Below are positions 5,107 to 9,155 of a stretch of DNA of 9,155 nt, piece by piece. The notes beneath the pieces were generated by a model. The model saw only the letters and a list, made by a program, of their open reading frames with translations. It was not told the origin of the DNA and made no database searches. Origin of the DNA: Acholeplasmataceae bacterium UBA2284 (GTDB taxonomy: Bacteria > Bacillota_I > Bacilli_A > Acholeplasmatales > Acholeplasmataceae); contig DDWO01000025.1 of the NCBI GenBank assembly GCA_002345705.1, positions 1 through 9,155 on the forward strand. The letters run 5' to 3'. How positions within the stretch are numbered: the first letter of the stretch is position 1; each line of letters starts with the position of its first letter. A program made the position numbers and the translations under genes.

Positions 5107-7641
5107 ATGAAGAAATTTATTGGCTTAATAGTTCTACTATTATCCCTAGTTGCTTTAGTAGGTTGTATTAATGAAGACGACCCAACTGATCCAACTGACA
5201 AAACGCTTGTAACGATTTCAGTTAAAGCAGCTCCTACTCAAATTATTTATGAGCTAGGCAGTTCAGCACTTAATTTAGCTGGTATCCAAGTTGAAGCTGT
5301 ATATAGCGATGGTTCAACAGCAATTTTGACTAGTGCGGATTATACAGTAAGTGGTTTTAATGGTAATACTTCAGGTGCACAAACAATCACTGTTACGGCA
5401 AGTGGAAAAACTGCGACATTCTCAATTGTTGTAAGTAATCCAGATGCTCCAGCGACTCTTGTTGCATTATCTGTAACATCAACACCATTTAAGACTATGT
5501 ATGCAATTGGTAGTACACTTTCATTGGATGGCTTGAAGGTTACTGCACTTTATAGTGATGGTTCATCAAGATTACTTGAATCTAACGAAATGACTGTAAC
5601 TGGATTTAGTTCAACAGTAGCTGGTAAAAAGACTATTAATGTATCCTTCGGATCGATTAATACAGCTTTTGATACTACAGTAACTCCTGACATTACAGAA
5701 AATTCGACAGTAATAAACCTAAACACTGCGATTAACTATCAAGGTAGAGGTATTACTTTCCAAGAACCAAATCCTTATCATTCACTAAATGGTAAGAGCT
5801 ATACAAGTGGTATGATTATGCCAGTTTGGGAATCAATTGGTTCAATTTTAAATGTTAACTTCGTTGACGTTAAACAAACTGCAACTACAAATGACCAATT
5901 CCAAGCATTTGCTACCAACGGATTTGCTGGTGCTGACTTAATTAACGGTACTGGTGTACAATTCAATGAATATGGTTTAACTGGTAATTTCGTAGACATT
6001 ACTAAATATTTAAACTACATGCCAAACCTTAACAAGTTCCTAAGAGAAAATCCATCAGTTAGATCTTCAATTACTTCAGCTAACGGTGCGGTTTATTACA
6101 CTCCTTACTTTGACGGTTTCGGTGAAATCGAACAAATGTTCTTGATGCGTATTGACTGGGTTCAAGATATTCTAGATGTTGCATCACCTACTTTTGATGC
6201 TACGGCTTATACTGGAACATTTACTGTTGAACCAATCACTCCTGCAGTGATGAACGTTAACGTAACAGTTGCTAATCCTGATGGAACAACACGTACAGTA
6301 ACTAAGGCTCATACACAAAATATTCTTGACATTTTAGAAGCACTTCCTACTAAGACTGGTGCTACAATGGGTAATGCATTTAGAACTTACATGCAAAACA
6401 CTTATGGTTCACAAGGATATGCTAAGCTTTCTGACGTATTCGTTGGAACTGATGCAGCTTATGACACTGATGAACTTACAGCTTTAATGTATGTAATTAA
6501 TGCAAATCCAGCATATGTTACAAGAGAACATGCAACTCCTAAGACTGACGTTGAAATTTATTTCCCAAGAGATGCATCTAACTCAAGAATTAGAAATTTA
6601 TTCCGTGGTCTTGAAATGTATGGTGTTCGTGGTGCGTTCTCTAGATACCAATGGGCATATTTCAATGAAGATGGTATTGTTGAAGATGGTAGAGTACAAC
6701 AAAATACACTAGATGCAGTTGATCAACTATCAAGAATGTATAATGACTCCTTAATTCCAGTAAGCTTTAATGAAACTAATAACTGGAGAGAAATTTTACT
6801 ACAAGGCTCTTACGGTTTCATGACTTATGATTATAATGCATCATCAACTCCAAATGGTTATATCGCAGCTGGTTCAGCAGTCGATCCTACATTTAGATTT
6901 GAAGCAGTATTACCTCCAGTTGTTGACTGGATGAATAATGGTGAATATTTCCACTTCTCAGAAGCTACACGTGCTGTTAAGAATGAAGCATGGGGTATTC
7001 CAAAGCATGTTGAAGGTAATCCTGTAAAACTTGCAAGAGTTCTTCAATTATTTGATGGTTTATATGACTATTCATCTGATAGTTCAATTGGTAACGTTCA
7101 TCTTTATGGTCCTGCTGGATTTATTGATGGTCAAATTGAATACAATGGTGAAATGATTCCTGCAATTAGTGCTGCTGCAATGGCAGAAATGCAAGCATTA
7201 GCTTCAGGTAACATGATTAACTACTTAAGACGTTTTGTTGGTGCAACTATGCCAATCGGACATATCCGTAGCTTAGGTCTTGAATTCCAAACCTTATCAC
7301 CACAAGGTGTTGTAGGTGTTGAAAGAATTAATACAGCTGTTCAAGCTGGTACATTTAGATTAGCTGGTGTTTATCAATCAGATAACCCATGGTATCAATT
7401 ATCTCCAACATTATTTGCATTAACTGCAAATGAAAATGCTGATATCGCAACATTAACTTATGATGACATTTGGGCAGATGCTCAACTTGCATTACTTGTT
7501 AAGTTCGGTTTCTCAGGAAATGGTGGAAGTGTTACTCAAACAACTTATTTAACAACTATGGTTACTAAGAGTGGTATCAATACTTATGAAGAAATTTATA
7601 AGAAGGCTCTAAATAACGCATTAGCGAGAGTAAGTAATTAA
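5107..7641 (+). CDS. Extracellular solute-binding lipoprotein with two Ig-like domains
   Basis: Captures the sugar outside the cell and delivers it to the permease pair. The first 20 residues are a lipoprotein signal peptide: Lys2-Lys3, a hydrophobic core, then lipobox LVGC with Cys20 as the lipid anchor. An acidic linker (21-32, DDPTDPTD) follows. Residues 34-110 and 118-194 are two bacterial Ig-like domains of the group-3 kind, each with the pattern Y-x-x-G-S ... G-x-x-V-x-A-x-Y-S-D-G-S ... GF ... TF-x-x-x-V. From about 200 to 844 is a type-2 periplasmic-binding fold resembling LplA/LipO-type large oligosaccharide-binding proteins, with RIDWVQDILD at 348-357. At 844 residues it is much longer than ordinary sugar-binding proteins. 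Codon use leans to AAC, TTC and GAC in the binding domain, consistent with high expression. Substrate is inferred as pectic oligosaccharide from neighbours only. Confidence 0.92.
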   Translation: MKKFIGLIVLLLSLVALVGCINEDDPTDPTDKTLVTISVKAAPTQIIYELGSSALNLAGIQVEAVYSDGSTAILTSADYTVSGFNGNTSGAQTITVTASGKTATFSIVVSNPDAPATLVALSVTSTPFKTMYAIGSTLSLDGLKVTALYSDGSSRLLESNEMTVTGFSSTVAGKKTINVSFGSINTAFDTTVTPDITENSTVINLNTAINYQGRGITFQEPNPYHSLNGKSYTSGMIMPVWESIGSILNVNFVDVKQTATTNDQFQAFATNGFAGADLINGTGVQFNEYGLTGNFVDITKYLNYMPNLNKFLRENPSVRSSITSANGAVYYTPYFDGFGEIEQMFLMRIDWVQDILDVASPTFDATAYTGTFTVEPITPAVMNVNVTVANPDGTTRTVTKAHTQNILDILEALPTKTGATMGNAFRTYMQNTYGSQGYAKLSDVFVGTDAAYDTDELTALMYVINANPAYVTREHATPKTDVEIYFPRDASNSRIRNLFRGLEMYGVRGAFSRYQWAYFNEDGIVEDGRVQQNTLDAVDQLSRMYNDSLIPVSFNETNNWREILLQGSYGFMTYDYNASSTPNGYIAAGSAVDPTFRFEAVLPPVVDWMNNGEYFHFSEATRAVKNEAWGIPKHVEGNPVKLARVLQLFDGLYDYSSDSSIGNVHLYGPAGFIDGQIEYNGEMIPAISAAAMAEMQALASGNMINYLRRFVGATMPIGHIRSLGLEFQTLSPQGVVGVERINTAVQAGTFRLAGVYQSDNPWYQLSPTLFALTANENADIATLTYDDIWADAQLALLVKFGFSGNGGSVTQTTYLTTMVTKSGINTYEEIYKKALNNALARVSN
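5206..5685 (+). repeat. Tandem pair of Ig-like domains encoded in the binding protein
   Basis: The segments 5206-5436 and 5458-5685 encode two homologous domains of about 76 residues. Matching landmarks include IYELGS/MYAIGS, LAGIQVEAVYSDGS/LDGLKVTALYSDGS, VSGFNGNTSG/VTGFSSTVAG and ATFSIVV/TAFDTTV. The DNA has diverged, so this is an old protein-level duplication and not a recent DNA repeat. The domains stand between the lipid anchor and the binding domain and would act as a spacer or as a surface or glycan contact. Confidence 0.85.
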
Positions 7642-7662
7642 TTAACAAATAGATTTAGTTTT

Positions 7663-7697
7663 GTGGACTCCGGGGGAAATTCCCCCGGATCACCCAC
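7663..7697 (+). terminator. GC-rich intercistronic hairpin after the binding-protein gene
   Basis: TCCGGGGGA (7669-7677) pairs exactly with 7681-7689 (TCCCCCGGA) around three bases, and an outer GTGG/CCAC pair (7663-7666 with 7694-7697) extends the stem across a small internal loop. It begins about 20 bases after the stop codon. The following bases, CATATATGATG, have no T-run, so full termination is unlikely. Read-through with partial termination, or protection of the upstream mRNA from 3' exonucleases, would give more binding protein than downstream products. Confidence 0.75.
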
Positions 7698-7732
7698 ATA
7701 TATGATGAAATATAGTGAAAGTAGATGTGACT

Positions 7733-8350
7733 ATGAAGAAAAATATATTTAAAAGAATATTAGAATCCATTCTTGAAGGTGTGAAATCATCATTCAAGTG
7801 GCTTTATAAAAATAGACAGGCACTCACCTACGTATTTGTTCTAATCATTAGCGTATCCTATTTTGTATACGTTTTGGGATATAGCACGAATTGGGCAATG
7901 GTAATTAGCGAATCTAGAGGCGGTAGTTTTTACCGTGCTTCTCAGTCTGCAAATCGCTTAATGGGTGAACTAGGATTCATTACAGTGCTTGTTGTATTAC
8001 TTACATTAAGCTTTGGATCCATCAAGAGAAAGAAATTTTATATTAGTAATATTGTTTTAAGTATATTATCAAGTATTTTATTAATCGTATCCGCATTGAT
8101 CACACTATATTACAATTCTGTTTTAACTAGAATGTATGCAAGAATTACTGAAGATGAGGTTCCTGCTTATCTTTATGTTGTGCATGGAGCTGGAGAAAAG
8201 AGCTTTCAAGTATTTAAGATTGGTAATGTTTTATCCATCTTTATGATTATAGCAGCTGTTATGCTAGTCCTATTCTTAGTTCAAAAATTAAGAGCTCAAA
8301 AGGAAAGAGCACGTTTAATAGAAAAGATGGTGGTTAGTCATGAACATTAA
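7733..8350 (+). CDS. Small membrane protein of unknown function (four helices)
   Basis: I do not recognise this family. From the ATG at 7733 it has 205 residues: a basic N-terminal region (KKNIFKRILESILEG, then KSSFKWLYKNRQ), four predicted membrane segments (about 31-50, 81-95, 102-127 and 160-185), an outside loop between helices 1 and 2 rich in Ser and Arg, a second loop with acidic residues (TEDEVPAYLY), and a charged cytoplasmic tail. The start is uncertain: no strong Shine-Dalgarno precedes this ATG, and an in-frame GTG at 7715 is possible. It lies between the binding protein and the ATPase in the same direction, and its end overlaps the next gene by 11 bases, so a job in assembly, regulation or coupling of the transporter is a fair guess, not more. 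Confidence 0.75.
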   Translation: MKKNIFKRILESILEGVKSSFKWLYKNRQALTYVFVLIISVSYFVYVLGYSTNWAMVISESRGGSFYRASQSANRLMGELGFITVLVVLLTLSFGSIKRKKFYISNIVLSILSSILLIVSALITLYYNSVLTRMYARITEDEVPAYLYVVHGAGEKSFQVFKIGNVLSIFMIIAAVMLVLFLVQKLRAQKERARLIEKMVVSHEH

Positions 8351-8774
8351 AGCAGATAAGATGCGTTACCAAACGAATTCAAGTGCTTATAGTCTAATTC
8401 TTTTAGGACTTTCTTTAAGTGTTGCTGCACTATTCGCGATTATTACACCAAGTACTGTTATTCCTGATTTAAGTACTGCTATAGAAATTTTAGTTAATAT
8501 TGTTTTAATGTTAGTTACTTTCCTAGCTGCTGAGCGTTGTAAGTTTTATGAACGCAAATGGGCTATTATCGTCAACGTGATAGCAGCAGTTCATATCCTG
8601 CGCATCTTTTATGCACCAACTAAATTACTAGCAAAGGGTCAAATTACATTTTTCCATTTTGCATTCATCGCTGTATTGCTTATATCTTCAGCATTATTTT
8701 TAATTGCTGGTGGAATGATTACGATCAAGAAATCACAAGTATTGCATAATCATTTGAAGGAAATGGGTGAATAG
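8340..8774 (+). CDS. Small membrane protein of unknown function (four helices)
   Basis: This 144-residue protein is not recognised. It has four predicted membrane segments (about 17-36, 45-63, 74-91 and 104-129) and a short charged C-terminal tail (KKSQVLHNHLKEMGE). It starts at ATG 8340 within the last codons of the upstream membrane protein, with GATGGTGG about 6 bases upstream, and stops one base before the ATPase start. The overlap upstream and the tight junction downstream indicate that it is co-translated with both neighbours. Together with the preceding gene it may form a hydrophobic pair associated with the importer. It could also be a membrane protein unrelated to transport that is simply carried by the operon. 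Confidence 0.78.
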   Translation: MNIKADKMRYQTNSSAYSLILLGLSLSVAALFAIITPSTVIPDLSTAIEILVNIVLMLVTFLAAERCKFYERKWAIIVNVIAAVHILRIFYAPTKLLAKGQITFFHFAFIAVLLISSALFLIAGGMITIKKSQVLHNHLKEMGE

Positions 8775-8775
8775 A

Positions 8776-9155
8776 ATGGCAACAATGAATTTAACGAATG
8801 TAAATAAAATCTACCCAAATGGAGTTCAAGCTGTTTTTGATTTCAATCTTGATATCAAGGATGGTGAGTTTATTGTCTTAGTTGGGCCATCAGGCTGTGG
8901 TAAGTCGACGACTTTAAGAATGATTGCTGGTCTTGAAGAAATCAGTACTGGAGATCTTTTAATTGATGATATCAAGGTTAATGATCAAGCACCAAAGGAT
9001 AGAGATATCGCCATGGTTTTTCAAAATTATGCGCTTTATGCACATATGACTGTATATCATAATATGGCATTTTCATTAACACTTAGAAAAGAAGATTCAG
9101 ATAAAATTCATGAACGCGTTATGTGGGCTGCTGAAGTCTTAGGACTGATTCCTTA
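8776..9155 (+). CDS. Sugar ABC transporter ATP-binding protein, MsmX/UgpC-like (partial, runs off the window)
   Basis: Cytoplasmic ATPase that powers the importer by docking on the EAA loops of the two permeases. Only the first 126 residues are present; the frame is open at the window end. Visible motifs are the Walker A loop GPSGCGKST at 37-45 and the Q-loop region MVFQNYALYAHMTV at 80-93 (Gln83). The family normally has YPHMTV at this spot; here Ala89 replaces the usual Pro. The signature motif, Walker B and C-terminal regulatory domain lie beyond the window. The ATG at 8776 is preceded by GGTGA (8766-8770) five bases upstream, inside the end of the previous gene. Many Firmicute LplB/YtcP systems borrow a shared ATPase coded elsewhere; here it is in the operon. 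Confidence 0.93.
   Translation, partial: MATMNLTNVNKIYPNGVQAVFDFNLDIKDGEFIVLVGPSGCGKSTTLRMIAGLEEISTGDLLIDDIKVNDQAPKDRDIAMVFQNYALYAHMTVYHNMAFSLTLRKEDSDKIHERVMWAAEVLGLIP

Noticed and set aside
5019..5201. Minus-strand open frame of 60 codons
   Set aside because: Antisense to the permease end, the purine spacer and the lipoprotein signal peptide; its Phe/Ser/Pro-rich product is a by-product of those sequences.
5799..5999. Minus-strand open frame of 66 codons
   Set aside because: Antisense shadow inside the binding-protein gene.
6500..6712. Plus-strand open frame of 70 codons
   Set aside because: Out-of-frame reading within the binding-protein gene, which is continuous and intact through this region.
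7701..7706. TATGAT as a -10 box for the downstream membrane-protein genes
   Set aside because: The -35 position falls in the GC hairpin and does not resemble TTGACA; read-through from upstream is simpler.
1..9155. tRNA, rRNA, CRISPR array or insertion sequence
   Set aside because: No tRNA-like cloverleaf arms, regularly spaced direct repeats, transposase motifs or terminal inverted repeats were seen on either strand.

Overview
The window is AT-rich and reads cleanly with the standard bacterial code. Tryptophan is always TGG, one gene (the pectinesterase) ends in TGA, and no reading frame is interrupted by TGA. Start sites carry Gram-positive-type Shine-Dalgarno sequences, promoters are sigma-A-like, and the transporter's binding protein is a lipoprotein. 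This fits a low-GC Firmicute or a standard-code Mollicute such as an Acholeplasma-type organism; it argues against Mycoplasma or Spiroplasma, which read TGA as Trp. The taxon is an inference from composition and gene families only.

Layout. Bases 1-249 hold a strong promoter with operator-like palindromes and a leader of about 170 nt for uxaC (250-1644, uronate isomerase). A cytoplasmic pectinesterase (2539-1646, minus strand) converges on uxaC with one base between the two stop codons; a 14-bp hairpin lies in that junction. A 50-bp divergent control region (2540-2589) separates the pectinesterase from a rightward operon. That operon encodes a polytopic membrane protein of unknown function (2590-3165), two CUT1-type (LplB/YtcP-like) ABC permeases (3155-4198 and 4210-5073), a large solute-binding lipoprotein with two Ig-like domains (5107-7641), a GC-rich hairpin (7663-7697), two small four-helix membrane proteins of unknown function (about 7733-8350 and 8340-8774), and the start of the MsmX/UgpC-type ATPase (8776 to the window end, partial).

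Working together (inference): the importer probably takes up pectin-derived oligosaccharides that may still be methyl-esterified. The pectinesterase, which has no signal peptide, would remove methyl groups in the cytoplasm, and UxaC would convert released galacturonate or glucuronate to the ketouronates. No polygalacturonase, lyase or downstream uronate reductase is in the window. The least familiar parts are the three small membrane proteins built into the transporter operon, the double Ig-like front end of the binding protein, and a pair of similar palindromes in the two control regions that could be sites for one pathway regulator.
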